A DNA stretch of 64,000 nucleotides from Calliphora vicina. Its lineage: Eukaryota > Arthropoda > Insecta > Diptera > Calliphoridae. A program made the translations under genes and the position numbers. The notes beneath the pieces are model-generated. The model ran no database searches. It worked only from the letters and a program-made list of their open reading frames with translations, and was not told the DNA's origin. Shown in pieces: positions 11,783 to 23,017 of this stretch; positions within the stretch are counted from its first letter, which is position 1; every line of letters starts with the position of its first letter. The stretch spans positions 88,247,895-88,311,894 of the forward strand of contig NC_088783.1 of NCBI RefSeq assembly GCF_958450345.1, written 5' to 3'.

Positions 11783-12153
11783 GTGGACTGTTTTGAAAAT
11801 TTTTACAACAAACTAACATTTTCCATGTATTGTTTCAACTGCACAAAGTTTTTGAGTTCACAAATTTTATCATATTTTTTATTTACATACAAAAATAAAT
11901 AAAATATTTCTTCCTCAATGTTTATTTTTGTTTTAAGTTTCATACAGTCATATAGTTGGTCTCTCACACTCGTTGCTTATATTGAAAATTATATTTTTGT
12001 TCTCGCTCTGTAAACCACGACCATAATAAAATGGTTTTAAACGTCAATATAACCATACGGTGCGAAATTACTTATTTGACACCTATCATTAGTTGCATAT
12101 CTGTATAATCTGTGCAATAAATAAATAAAGAGTAATAAAAAAAATATTGAGGG
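11783..12153. other. no recognised gene
   Basis: AT-rich DNA. A short part near 11960-12010 (TCACACTCGTTGCTTATATT, then TGTTCTCGCTCT) resembles 545-585, which suggests dispersed repeat sequence. Nothing coding was seen. Confidence 0.35.
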
Positions 12154-12330
12154 TATTCATTTAAAAAAAAATGGAAAATTACACTCTGATTTTTTTAGTT
12201 TTAAAAAACAAAAACAAGAAAAAAAATCAAAAAAAAAGTTGTATCTTTTTTGTGGAATTTTGTTCAAGTTTTTGTTGTGTAAAAGTGTAAAAAAATCAGA
12301 GTGTAATTTTCCATTTTTTTTAAATGAATA
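12154..12330. mobile_element. small foldback MITE
   Basis: The left end, TATTCATTTAAA followed by ATGGAAAATTACACTCTGAT, is repeated inverted at the right end up to GAATA at 12330. This gives arms of about 45 bp around a 90-bp A/T-rich loop. No coding capacity. The family was not identified. Confidence 0.75.
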
Positions 12331-12403
12331 ACATACATTATTTATTTTTTCTAAAAGCCATTATTAATTATGGGCTCAACCTTAGCAAAGTTGCTTCTGA
12401 GTT

Positions 12404-12828
12404 TTCAATTGAAATTTTCTGAATTTCAAACGAAAAATCTTATTTTCAATTGAGCTTCTCTGAATTTAAAGTAAAAATTCTAAATTTCAATTGTTCTTTT
12501 CCGTATTTAAAATGAAAATCCTCATTTTCAATTTTTCTTTTCCGAATTATAAATCAAAATTCTCATTATTAATTGTTCTTTTCCGTATTAGAAAATAAAA
12601 ATCTTATTTTCAATTGGGGTTTTCGGAAATTCAAATGAAAATTCTCATTTTAAATTTTTCTTTTCCGAATTATAAATGAAAATTCTCATTATCAATAGTT
12701 CTTTTCCGAATTTAAAATTAAAAATCTCATTTTCAATTGGGATTTTCTGAATATCAAATGAAAAATCTCAATTCCAATTGATCTTTTCTGAATTGGATTG
12801 AATTGAAAAGTTCTCATTTTCAATTGAA
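12404..12828. repeat. tandem array of a 41-bp unit, about 10 copies
   Basis: The unit follows the pattern TTCAATTGTTCTTTTCCGAA then TTTAAAATGAAAATCTCATT plus one base. It repeats about ten times with 10-25% divergence between units. Most units are exactly 41 bp. Near the right end one unit is longer. This is an AT-rich minisatellite with no coding role. Confidence 0.85.
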
Positions 12829-13611
12829 GAAGGTGTGCAACTGAAAGTAAGCTTAGAGTAAAATAAATACTCTCTCCCAAAACAACCATATTTATGAAAT
12901 TTGAGGCAATCATGTAACTACAGAGAATTTGATTGGAACAATCGTTTTATTGTCCCCTAAATTAGCACAATAAAAATTGTAACAAATTGGTACACTGCGG
13001 CAATCGTGTAACCCTAGCTTTAGGATTTTGACAACATACTTAGGTTTTTTGTCTCTTAGTAACGCTTCAATGTACATATATTTTATTCTATGATTAAGGA
13101 GTTGTTTTGTTTTTGTTGTAGGTTGATTCTTTAGTTTTGTAATTTGTTTCGATGTTATGTGTTTTGTTTATTTGTTTGGATTGGGCTGCTTTCCCTATAT
13201 CTGCGACGAGCTTCTCCTATAATGCAATATTTTTTTTTTAATATCTCTTTCATTCGTATAAAACAAAGGCAGTTGATGCCAGATATTCGGGTGCATTTTT
13301 CTGGTGAGTATATAATGGTCCACATTACACTTATACCACCCAACGTCTATAGTTCGTCACCTAAAATGCAAAACAGCGTATCATCAAAAAATTCGAAATT
13401 GGTTTTATTATTGATTACGATTAACTACACATATTACATATGTGTACAAAAATAACCATAATTGAAACTAAAGTATTATCAAGTTTATGATTTTCTTAAA
13501 CAAAATAACGTATACGCTTTGAGTAATTAATTAATAAATCATTTTTACCTTATTTTTGGTAGTATCCATATTTTTTTTTAAATAAATTTGTTGCAATTGA
13601 ATATTTTTTGC
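12829..13611. other. unassigned sequence before the tandem duplication
   Basis: No gene recognised. A 103-codon frame at 13144-13455 with a hydrophobic start is open but shows no motif I know. The left edge of the 8.72 kb duplicated unit lies at 13612. Confidence 0.4.
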
Positions 13612-14286
13612 AGTCTTAATAAAAATTTAATGAAGAACCTTTTTTAGTTTAAAAAAGTAGTTGTTAGTAATTAAAATAAAAAAAACTTAAAATAATCTAC
13701 TGCTTTTATCTATGGGGCATTTCACGTCAAGTGAACCAACTTTTGAAATCGATGTCTTCCGATAGCGTTGAAATTTGCACCAATGTTAGTTCTATTGGAT
13801 AGTAATTCGGACACCATTTTTCAACAAGATCGGTCAAGAACTCTCTGAGTTATAGGAGGTCAAAATTTGACATTTTGGCCAAACAGGTGTTTTTTTATCC
13901 ATATAACTTATTACCTATTGTTCTTAGCAAAATGTGTCCCAAATAGTTTAGATAGCTATTTATGCAATCTTTCGACAAAAAAAAATTAAAAAAATTTAAT
14001 AAAATATTTTTTATTTTTTTTTTTAAAATCAAAAATATTTTTGACTTTTTTTTCAAAATGGGCCCTTTTTATTTTTTTTTTTTTATTTTTTTTAAGAAAG
14101 CTTAGGTCTTTTCCTAAGCGACCTATATGGTCGCTTAGTGGGATGCGAGTGGGATATCTATCAAAAAAAATATTTTGTAACTCAAGATTTAAAATTTTTG
14201 AATTTTTTTGCAAAATCAAAAACTTTGTTGACTTTTTTTTAAAAAATGGACCAATTTTTTTTTTTGCTCAGAAGAAAGCTTATGTG

Positions 14287-15408
14287 TAGGGGGCGGATTT
14301 ATATGCAAATGCATGTTTTTTCTCGAACGTCCAAATACAATGTAGACCAATTATCTATCCGAATCGCACATTTTGCTGCAAAATGGCATCGATTTGTTAG
14401 TGCATATTTTTGCATATTTTATTGATAATGCATATTTTGTTGTATTTTACTTCAAAATGCATATTTATATGCATATTATGCCAATTTTTAATAAAAATAT
14501 AATTTTTTGTCATTAATATATTATTTCGACAACAATTTTTTTTGTGGAATTTATTATAGAAATAGCAGTAGATAACATTTACTAACTAACTTCTTTCGAC
14601 ATCGAGAAACTGGCATTAAGTTCTTCATTTCTTTAACAGTAATTGAAAATTATCATTTCAAAACATTTTTCTTCAAAAAAGTTTAGTTTTTTTAAGTATC
14701 AAAAATTCATTAAATGTATCGAAAAACATTCATATTTGTTTTAATTGCAAATTCGATTTATAAGAGATTTCGTTATCGAAAGATTCACATACACAGTTAC
14801 CGCTCCTGACAGTCATTTCTACGAGACTGTCGTAAACTAGTGATTTTGTATAACTTAGAGACACTATAGATTACATAGAGACACTTAAGTGATAATTGTC
14901 TTTATGCTAGATTCCATGGGATGTATAAAGTAACCAATTGACTTCTCTCTGCATTACAAATAGCATGTCAAATGACCCAAAATATATAAATTGGAGTCAG
15001 CCAAGTGATCAGATATTATTTCCCTCTATAAGGGATACATTTACTAATTGCTTGGTTATTATGAGATATAAATTCAGAAGCTATACAGATTATGGCTTTA
15101 AACAAGTATTCATACCAAGATATTACAATTAATATATAGTCCATCGTTTTTTCAGAAGAAAAATTATTTTCAAAATAGTTTTAGAACTTTAATTGTTTAA
15201 TTCCTGGTATAATTTAAAGAGTTCTAACTGCTGGCAACAGTGTTGTGTATTTTTTTGGACATTTCGAATTCCATACTTAATTATTTTATGTTTCTGCACA
15301 AAAATATAAGTGCATATTTTTAAAATTTTTGGGTCATATTTTGATTTTTTTGAAGCATATTTTAGGCGCATATTTTCCAATAATAAATGCATGAAAATCC
15401 GCCCCCTA
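14287..15408. mobile_element. non-autonomous hAT-like element, copy 1
   Basis: The element starts TAGGGGGCGGATTT and ends AAATCCGCCCCCTA, a perfect 14-bp inverted repeat. It is flanked by the exact 8-bp duplication CTTATGTG (14279-14286 and 15409-15416). The opposite arm of the host transposon shows the uninterrupted site (AAACACATAAGCTTTC), proving the insertion. Subterminal regions carry many copies of TGCATATTT, as hAT elements often do. At 1122 bp with no transposase frame, it must have been mobilised in trans. Confidence 0.9.
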
Positions 15409-16285
15409 CTTATGTGTTTTCCTTTAACACCCTTTTTGTCGCTTAGTGGGATGCGAGTGGGATATCTATAAAAAAAATGTTTTGTAACTCAAGACATACA
15501 ATTTTTTACTTTTTTTTGAAAAATCAAAAACCTTTTTGACTTTTTTTTTCCAAAATGGACTCTTTTTTTATTAATTTTTTTTTCTCAAAAGAAAGCTTAG
15601 GTCTTTTCCTTTAAAACCTTTTTGGTCGCTTAGTGGGATGCGAGTGGGATATCTATCAAAATAAATGTTTTGTAACTCAAGACAAATGTTTTTAAATTGA
15701 TTTTTTTCATATTTGTGTGTAAGTGTTTCTAAAACCTTAAAAATAAAAACCACAACAACTGACCGATAATAGCCACTGGAGGGGTGCAATATGAGGCCGA
15801 CCGCTATTAATTTTCCACCCCCAAAATTTGTCTGAGTTTTGTATCTTGCGGCTTTTTTAGTCAATCCTAGAGGTAGTTTTCAGCGCACGTGATTTTCATT
15901 GTTAAAATATCAGGTGCCCCAGAAACAAATTTTTGGAATCAAGTGGAAATATTTTATGGCCCTTCTCCGAAGTACCAGTTTATTTATTATTTTATGACAT
16001 TTGACTTTAAGAAGTGGGTGGAGAGGTAGAAGTTGACAGGTAGGTTATTTATATGGTGGTTTATTTTTATTATTATTTGTAACATTTGGTTAAACTAGGT
16101 ACTTTAGTATGTAAGCCCTTCTTGACCCTAATAAAAGATTTTAGACTCATTCATTAAAACGTACTACCTATATGATCTTAAAAAACTATTTATTGTCATT
16201 CTGAAGACATACGGAAATCAGTTTTTTAGAAACAGCGTTAAAGTTAAGACGTGTGTTATTTACATAAATACTTACAAAATTCAAA

Positions 16286-18070
16286 ATGTCTACGACTTCT
16301 AAAAAGGCTAAGGTTGAAAATGAAGTTTATTAGTCTTTTTGTTTTAATCCCTTTAACAAAATGAAGCACAGATCATCAGATATGCGAAATATTTCCGACG
16401 GCTTATTAAAAAAATTCCCTACGCTGTCAAAACGATTGAAAATTTGTGGATCATGCAGGAAAGAGCTCGGAAAGTTGAACGAATTACCGAATTTGAATAG
16501 TAATGAGCCTTGCGTTGAAGTTATTCCAGATGAAGACAAAAGTAATTCCGAGAATGAAGACAGAACTGTTGATGATGATGGTTATTCTAACTTTTCAAAT
16601 TCAACGAATGAGTGTCGAAACCAATACCATAAGGATGCAGTACTTCTACTGCATCCTTATGGTATTGGTATTGGTATCTTGAACAAATAAAAGAGAAATA
16701 CAAAACGTCACAGAGTGAAGCTGAAAGAATTCAACTTCTCACGCTTGCACCAAGAACATGGAGTTCTGCAAAAACAATGACTGAGTTTGGAACGTCTCAA
16801 CGAAAAGCAAGAATTGCTAAACAATTGGTTGCTGAGCATGGGATTCTCACACTCCCAAACAAAAAGAAGGGAAAAACTTTGGAGTGCGATACTAAATCTC
16901 TAATAACTCAGTTTTATCAGCGAGATGATATGAGTCGCCTGATGCCAGGGATGAAAGACTGGATGTCTGTACGAATCGATGGCAAGAAAGTTCAAATGCA
17001 GAAGAGAATGGTTCTCTGTAACCTGAATGAATTATTAGCAACATTTCAATCTGAATACGAGGAAGTCAAAATTGGATTCACAAAATTTACACAACTGAGG
17101 CCAAAACATTGCGTTTTGGCAGGAAGCAGCGGAACTCACACAGTATGTGTTTGTATTTATCATGAAAATGTTAAATTGATGTTGAAGGAAATCAACTTAA
17201 ATTACTTAAAAGATGATTCATCAGAAGATTTACACCATTACCGCGATTGCCTTAAATTGACTATGTGTCCTAATGCTACAACTTCTTGCCACTTAGGTGA
17301 ATGTTCGAATTGCCCGGAAACCACATCCATCAAAGAAAATTTAATCAACTCTTTTGACCGAGAATGTATTGAGGAGTTAAAATTTTAATCTTGGCTTCAG
17401 ACTGAAAGATGCACACTGAAAACCATAATTTTAAATGTGGATGATTTTGTGGAAGAACTGTGTAGAGGATTGCTAAATTTGAGAACCCATGACTTTTTAG
17501 TCAAAGAGCAGTGGTCATTCTTCAAGGACTTGAAAACACATTTGAAGTCTGTTGAATTCATTATTTCATTTGATTTCGCAGAGAACTATAAATATGTTCT
17601 TCAGGATTCCATACAAGCATTCCACTTCAATAACGACCAAGCAACTATATTCACAGTAGTTATTTACTACATGAAAGAAGAAAACCTGGAACACAAAAGT
17701 ATGGCAATCATATCCGACGATTTAAAACATGACACCGTTGCAGTTTAGGAGTACCAGAAGATAATACTAAATTATCTAAAATCAAAATTTAGAGTAGAAA
17801 AGGTATACTACGTTTCGGACGGAGCTCGTCAACATTTAAAAAAAAAAAGTAGCTTCGCAAATCTTACAGCTCATGAAAAAGATTTTGGAATGCCAGCTGA
17901 GTGGCATTTTCATCCTACTGCTCATGGTAAAGGAGCATGTGATGGTATTGGAGCAAACCTCAAAAGAAATGCAGCGAAGTATAGCCTCCAGTGCTCTCAT
18001 CAAGATCGCATCTTAGATGCGACTGCTTTATTCCATTGGGCAAAGAATTATTGTAAAGAAACTAAAATAG
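16286..18070 (+). pseudogene. unassigned transposase-like gene (DFAENY / HGKGACDGIGA family), copy 1
   Basis: The reading starts MSTTSKKAK at 16286, meets a TAG at 16331, and continues in frame through CFNPFN and a CxxCRKELGKL block. It then shifts frame at a 22-bp hairpin (16621-16668) and runs on to about 18070 with stops at 17386 and 17746. Recognisable blocks are LRPKHCVLAG, HTVCVC, a cysteine cluster near CPNATTSCHLGECSNCPE, ISFDFAENY, ISDDLKHDTVAV, YYVSDGARQH and EWHFHPTAHGKGACDGIGA. The spaced Asp residues resemble an RNase H-fold transposase core, and its place between the TIRs supports that role. I know similar proteins only as uncharacterised insect and cnidarian sequences and cannot name a superfamily. 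The C-terminus is cut by the right arm. Confidence 0.6.
16621..16668. repeat. perfect 22-bp hairpin inside the transposase-like gene, copy 1
   Basis: CCAATACCATAAGGATGCAG plus TA (16621-16642) is followed by the 4-base loop CTTC and then its exact reverse complement (16647-16668). It coincides with the frame change of the gene, so an inverted duplication here probably broke the frame. Confidence 0.85.
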
Positions 18071-18717
18071 TTTTTAGTAGCAAAACATTTTTTGTATAGA
18101 TATCCCACTCGCATCCCACTAAGCGACAAAAAGGGTGTTAAAGGAAAACACATAAGCTTTCTTCTGAGCAAAAAAAATGGGTTCATTTTTATAAAAAAAG
18201 TCAACAAAGTTTTTGATTTTGCAAAAAAATTCAAAAATTTTAAATCTTGAGTTACAAAATATTTTTTTTGATAGATATCCCACTCGCATCCCACTAAGCG
18301 ACCATATAGGTCGCTTAGGAAAAGACCTAAGCTTTCTTAAAAAAAATAAAAAAAAAAAATAAAAAGGGCCCATTTTGAAAAAAAAGTCAAAAATATTTTT
18401 GATTTAAAAAAAAAAATCAAAAATATTTTATTAAATTTTTTTAATTTTTTTTTCGAAAGATTGCATAAATAGCTATCTAAACTATTTGGGACACATTTTG
18501 CTAAGAACAATAGGTAATAAGTTATATGGATAAAAAAAAACACCTGTTTGGCCAAAATGTCAAATTTTGACCTCCTATAACTCAGAGAGTTCTTGACCGA
18601 TCTTGTTGAAAAATGGTGTCCGAATTACTATTACCAATAGAACTAACATTGGTGCAAATTTCATCGCGATCGGAAGACATCGATTTCAAAAGTTGGTTCA
18701 CTTGACGTGAAATGCCC

Positions 18718-19005
18718 CCTACATATATAAAAATGAAATGATCCATGTATGTAATGGCATCACGTGAGAACGGCTGGAGCGACTTGCCCTATTTTATTAA
18801 GAAAAAAATTAAAAAATTCCGGGTAAAACTCGTATCTTTTTTTTAGTCCAGTCAACTGTAATAAAAAAGCTCCCTAAAGTATGCAGTACAAATTTAGATA
18901 TTTTATTTGCAAATAAATAAAAAAAGGCAGGTGTATGTGGGTTGGAGAAACTTGAAGAACTAACATTAGTAAATGCTACAGGGCGAAGCCGGGCGGGCCA
19001 ACTAA
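18718..19005 (+). mobile_element. Helitron-like non-autonomous segment, copy 1
   Basis: The left part (TACATATATAAAAATGAAAT, then CACGTGAGAACGGCTGGAGC) and the right end (GGGCGAAGCCGGGCGGGCCA then ACTAAT) match the general look of insect Helitron-like repeats, which end in CTRR followed by T. It abuts the right end of the long-TIR transposon. No 5' TC could be fixed. The assignment is from pattern memory. Confidence 0.45.
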
Positions 19006-19306
19006 TTTAAGTTTTTATTTTTTCATAAAAATTTATATTGATAATACGTTTTTTTGTTTCAGAAAATAACAATTCAAAAAAACGTAAGCCACATATCTTA
19101 AAGTGTGCTTTGAAAAAATAATTTTTTTTTATAAAATATATTTCTAGAGTCATTCAGATTTGAACATTTTGTTTCAATATCTCAAGTGGTTTTCATTTTA
19201 TATCGTTTTTTGCTTCTCCTATAAACTTATGAGTTGTAGGTAAACGATGGAGGTCAAACGTTAATTTCATTTTGCCAGTTGACGCATGTGAGTGGCTCTA
19301 GTGAAT

Positions 19307-19492
19307 TTATATACGTCGGTTACCTTGCTCTTTCATGTACTTTATAATTTCACTTTCTGTAACGTGTATTAAACACGATGCGTATATGCCTCCTTTTACA
19401 AAGTTGAACTTGTCTGCAAAGCGGCCGTTGCGACTTCCGTCACGGAGCGACGATTTGCTTTCTATTCCTTTTTTGATAACAAAAGATGTAAG
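19307..19492 (-). CDS. short unrecognised reading frame, possible 3' exon, copy 1
   Basis: On the minus strand a 61-codon frame ends in TAA at 19307. It contains LRDGSRNGRFADKFNFVKGG and then a stretch like ESEIIKYMKEQG. Its base composition is much richer in G and C than its surroundings (it includes GCGGCCGTTGCGACTTCCGT on the plus strand), and it reads like real protein. A TAA lies just upstream, with possible splice acceptors nearby. It may be the next exon of the THAP-domain gene, whose first exon lies about 400 bases upstream on the same strand. I do not recognise the domain. Confidence 0.35.
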   Translation of the reverse strand, partial: LTSFVIKKGIESKSSLRDGSRNGRFADKFNFVKGGIYASCLIHVTESEIIKYMKEQGNRRI

Positions 19493-19863
19493 TTATAAGA
19501 CCGAAATCAGGTAAGGGAGATAGAGTATTTTTTTTTTGTTATTTTATGATGACAAGATCAAAAACAAATGAACTGTCAAAAATGTGTGGAAATTCGTTTG
19601 CACAACTCCAATAAGTTTGCGCGACAATTTCGACTCGCAAACTTAAATTTATTGTACATTTGATGGATTAGCTGCTTTTGTTAACATTTATTTATAAGAA
19701 ATACCATGATAAAAATATAGAAGGTAGTTTCAATCAAAATTTTTTTTTCAAATAAGGTTTTTTGAAGTTTCCTTATTTTGTGAGCATTATAGAAAGCGTT
19801 GCCACATTCCTAAAAATTATTTTTATTTTAGAAATTTTTTACAAAAAATGTGTAATTTATAAT

Positions 19864-20115
19864 TTAGTATTTAAATAAAAATGTATGTACAACGTACTTA
19901 GTTGTGTTGGAAGTTAATGTATTAACTGAAATATTGCTTTTAAGAAAATGGTCGGAGCACACCATTGGCTCTTTTGGCAAATCTTCTTCGCAAGTTTTAC
20001 ATACATCCAGCCACTGTTGTCGTTTGTTAGGTAATGTAGGGACTTTAAAAAAATTTACATTTGAATTTTTCCAAAAATATTTGGTATTTTCGCAGTTGGG
20101 GAAAATGCAACTCAT
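19864..20115 (-). CDS. THAP zinc-finger exon, copy 1
   Basis: The frame begins MSCIFPNC and has the full C2CH pattern of a THAP domain. Cys3 and Cys8 are separated by 4 residues. Pro26, Trp35, Cys53, His56 and Phe57 (VCSDHF) fall at the expected places, with 44 residues between Cys8 and Cys53. THAP domains bind DNA through one zinc ion and occur in host regulators and in P-element-type transposases. The domain fills the exon. A GT after ACACAACTAA (about 19900) could be a splice donor, so the tail of the frame may be intron. The partner exon may be 19307-19492. No transposase core is visible nearby, so host gene or domesticated fragment is equally possible. Confidence 0.65.
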   Translation of the reverse strand: MSCIFPNCENTKYFWKNSNVNFFKVPTLPNKRQQWLDVCKTCEEDLPKEPMVCSDHFLKSNISVNTLTSNTTKYVVHTFLFKY

Positions 20116-20745
20116 GTTTGTTAAATCTTAAAATAATGTTCACAAATTAGCTTTGAAATATTTGAAAATGAAAATCTTACCTTTGATCCCAATTTGATAG
20201 TAAATATTCTTTATATTTTTTTTTAATATTTTTCAAATTAAAAAATTTGTAATTAATATGGTATTACTATTTTAACGAAAACGTCAAAATCCTTAAGCAT
20301 GTCAGACGTAGAATTTTAAAAAATAAAGAGAGAATGAAACTACCTTCTATTTTTCTACTATGAGAAATACAAATCAAATAAAATATGAATATTTTGTGTA
20401 TGTGAAAATTGTGTTGTTACATTTGTATGAAAACATTAACCAACAGCTAGAACATAATCAAAATCTTCCAAAATATGTATACCATCGTTTGTTTCAAATA
20501 CCTAACTTTCATTCAACAATTTTAGAATTAAAATTAATACAATTTGAAAAAATAAAATTGTTAACACAGTGCATACAAAGTTATCGTTGTATACAGTCGT
20601 GCTCTTTAATAACCGCATCGCGCGTATAAAGGCTAATTCTTTACAGTCTGCTCTCTTTTCATTTATTATTTAATAAAATAAACTTTTATATTCGGCGTTG
20701 TGATAAAATTTATAAATCAACAAATTATTTTAATATGTCTAAAAA

Positions 20746-21729
20746 ATGAATTGGAATTATTTCCAATTGTTAGATCCGGACCCTTCCCCAAAAAGGAAAA
20801 AATCAAATTTTAACTACAACATAAACAATAATTTTGACTTCCCAAAAATAACACAAAAACAAACCACCTCTACTATAAATAAACAACAATGTCCAAAATA
20901 TATCGTTATTAAAAGTAAAATACCTGATAAACCACTACAAAATTTTAACATCTTTTTATTGTCTAAAGCAATAGAAAATATATCAAGTGAATCTATGCAA
21001 AAAAATTTATTTACAAGAAACGGTAACATTTTAATTTTGACAAAAAATGAAATGCAAGCAAATAAATTTCTGAAAACAAATACACTAATTGGAATTGGAC
21101 CAGTTGAGATTTTTCTGCATCCAACACTAAACATAATTAAGGGTGTTGTATTTGCACCATCACTAAAAGATCTTTCTGAACAAGAAATAACTGATGGACT
21201 CAAAAATCAAGGAGTAGTTGATTGCAAGAAGATCACAAAATTTAATGAAGGCAAAGTAACAAACACTCCATTACATATTTTACATTTCGACCAATATAGA
21301 TTACCAAATGAAATAAAAATAGGCTTTCTAAATTGCAAAGTAGACCCGTACATACCTACTCCCATTCAATGTAAAAAATGTTTTAAATTGGGCCATACCA
21401 AAAAATAATGTAACATGTGAAATTTGTTCGTCAACAATCCATGACCCTACACCATGTACTAAATTAGAATGTGTAAACTGCAAACACCCCCACAGAGCAA
21501 ACAATAAAAAATGTCCCGTTATACAATATCGACAAGAAATATTAAAACAAAAAACGATAAACAATTTTACCTATAAAGAAGCAACAACAAAAGCATTACC
21601 AGTAGAATCTTTTGAAATTCCCTCTGAAGACTTGCAAACTGCAATTGAAGAGAGAAAGAAAAAATTGAACATCCAAAAAAGCAACAATCAACAACAACAA
21701 AAAAAACACAATACTACCTACCTCTACAA
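20746..21729 (+). pseudogene. I-like LINE ORF1 (gag-like), truncated copy
   Basis: The ORF starts MNWNYFQLLD and runs 220 codons to CKKCFKLGHTKK, then shifts frame to CEICSSTIHDPTPC and CVNCKHPHRANNKKC. These are three CCHC zinc knuckles of the kind in ORF1 nucleic-acid-binding proteins of I and jockey LINEs. A glutamine-rich tail follows and is interrupted at 21730 by a hAT MITE. The frame break and MITE make it dead. Confidence 0.8.
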
Positions 21730-22135
21730 CAGTGATGTTCAAAAATAAAAATGAAGATGTATTGGTGAGAGAGCTACCCAGCAAACATAATGTCAAACAC
21801 TTAAAATAAGAACAAAATAAAGAATGTTTAGATTTAGAATTTTTGCTAGATATAACCAATTTATTAAATGAATGTAATTTAAATTTTAAGGAAATAAAAG
21901 AATACACATTATACGACCGAAATTCTCTAATTTTTTTTATTTATTTCTGACTTTGTTGTTTTGTGTTCAATTGTAATTGAAACGCGTCTGTTTGCTATGC
22001 TTCGTCCAAAAACCAACCAACAACAATGCTTAATGAATTTCTGAAAAAATGAGACATTTGTTACGCTCTTTTAAAGAGAATAAGAATATGTGTGTTGTTA
22101 TTCTGCGCGAAAGCACAATGAAATGAACATCATTG
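21730..22135. mobile_element. hAT MITE in LINE ORF1, copy 1
   Basis: It starts CAGTGATGTTC, ends GAACATCATTG, and is flanked by the exact 8-bp duplication CTCTACAA (21722-21729 and 22136-22143). The 406-bp interior has no gene. The eight-base target and CAG-type end fit hAT. Confidence 0.9.
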
Positions 22136-23017
22136 CTCTACAATTAATGAAACATCATCAAATCCTACAACTACAAAACCAGACTTAACAACAACAGCAA
22201 TTAAATCCCTTGAAGAAATAATAAGTAAAAATAAAGCTCTAAAAAATAAAACTCTAGATCCATGGTAGGCGTTCATATTGTTCAGGTTACGATGATTTTC
22301 GTCAAACAACCCGAATGTGAACAAAAGAGCGTAACAAAACAAAGTCTTAATAAAAATTTAATGAAGAACCTTTTTTAGTTTAAAAAAGTAGTTGTTAGTA
22401 ATTAAAATAAAAAAAACTTAAAATAATCTACTGCTTTTATCTATGGGGCATTTCACGTCAAGTGAACCAACTTTTGAAATCGATGTCTTCCGATAGCGTT
22501 GAAATTTGCACCAATGTTAGTTCTATTGGATAGTAATTCGGACACCATTTTTCAACAAGATCGGTCAAGAACTCTCTGAGTTATAGGAGGTCAAAATTTG
22601 ACATTTTGGCCAAACAGGTGTTTTTTTATCCATATAACTTATTACCTATTGTTCTTAGCAAAATGTGTCCCAAATAGTTTAGATAGCTATTTATGCAATC
22701 TTTCGACAAAAAAAAATTAAAAAAATTTAATAAAATATTTTTTATTTTTTTTTTTAAAATCAAAAATATTTTTGACTTTTTTTTCAAAATGGGCCCTTTT
22801 TATTTTTTTTTTTTTATTTTTTTTAAGAAAGCTTAGGTCTTTTCCTAAGCGACCTATATGGTCGCTTAGTGGGATGCGAGTGGGATATCTATCAAAAAAA
22901 ATATTTTGTAACTCAAGATTTAAAATTTTTGAATTTTTTTGCAAAATCAAAAACTTTGTTGACTTTTTTTTAAAAAATGGACCAATTTTTTTTTTTGCTC
23001 AGAAGAAAGCTTATGTG

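Larger units (their letters stand above)
13714..18719. mobile_element. long-TIR DNA transposon with unassigned transposase, copy 1
   Basis: The left end GGGGCATTTCACGTCAAGTG reappears inverted at the right end as CACTTGACGTGAAATGCCCC. The inverted arms are several hundred bases long (about 13714-14286 plus 15417-15470 on the left, and 18090-18719 on the right). Within the arms, a unit ending TTAGTGGGATGCGAGTGGGA recurs three times on the left (about 14132, 15440, 15626) and twice, inverted, on the right (about 18098, 18271), so the arms are themselves built of repeats. A decayed gene lies at 16286-18070. I could not identify a convincing target duplication. A 1.12 kb hAT element sits inside the left arm. 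Confidence 0.8.
13612..22334 (+). repeat. 8.72 kb tandem duplication, copy 1
   Basis: Every open frame and landmark from 13986 onward recurs exactly 8731 bases further on. Similarity begins at AGTCTTAATAAAAATT (13612 and 22343) and ends after GAGCGTAA (22334 and 31065). By eye I found two substitutions: near 19714-19716 against 28445-28447, and one in the THAP exon that changes Trp15 to Cys. Eight bases (CAAAACAA, 22335-22342) separate the copies and belong to neither. It is either a very recent segmental tandem duplication or an assembly duplication. Confidence 0.95.
20565..22334 (+). mobile_element. I-clade LINE, 5' part only (copy 1 of the duplication)
   Basis: This is the same sequence as 29296-31065 but is cut off by the duplication junction. 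It starts after the AAAATTGTTAA that serves as left target duplication of the complete copy. It therefore contains the 5' leader and most of ORF1 and no ORF2. It cannot be autonomous. Confidence 0.8.

Noticed and set aside
13144..13455. 103-codon open frame with hydrophobic start.
   Set aside because: No motif, no splice context, and no similarity I can recall. Length is expected by chance in this amount of sequence.
18718..19005. Using the right flank of the long-TIR element to define its target duplication.
   Set aside because: The right flank appears to be a Helitron-like segment inserted at or next to the end. The short CTA shared by both flanks is too weak to call.
20360..20629. 89-codon open frame upstream of the I-like LINE ORF1 (and its duplicate at 29091).
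   Set aside because: It crosses the left end of the LINE (target duplication and 5' leader), so it joins unrelated sequence. Its composition is typical of random AT-rich DNA.
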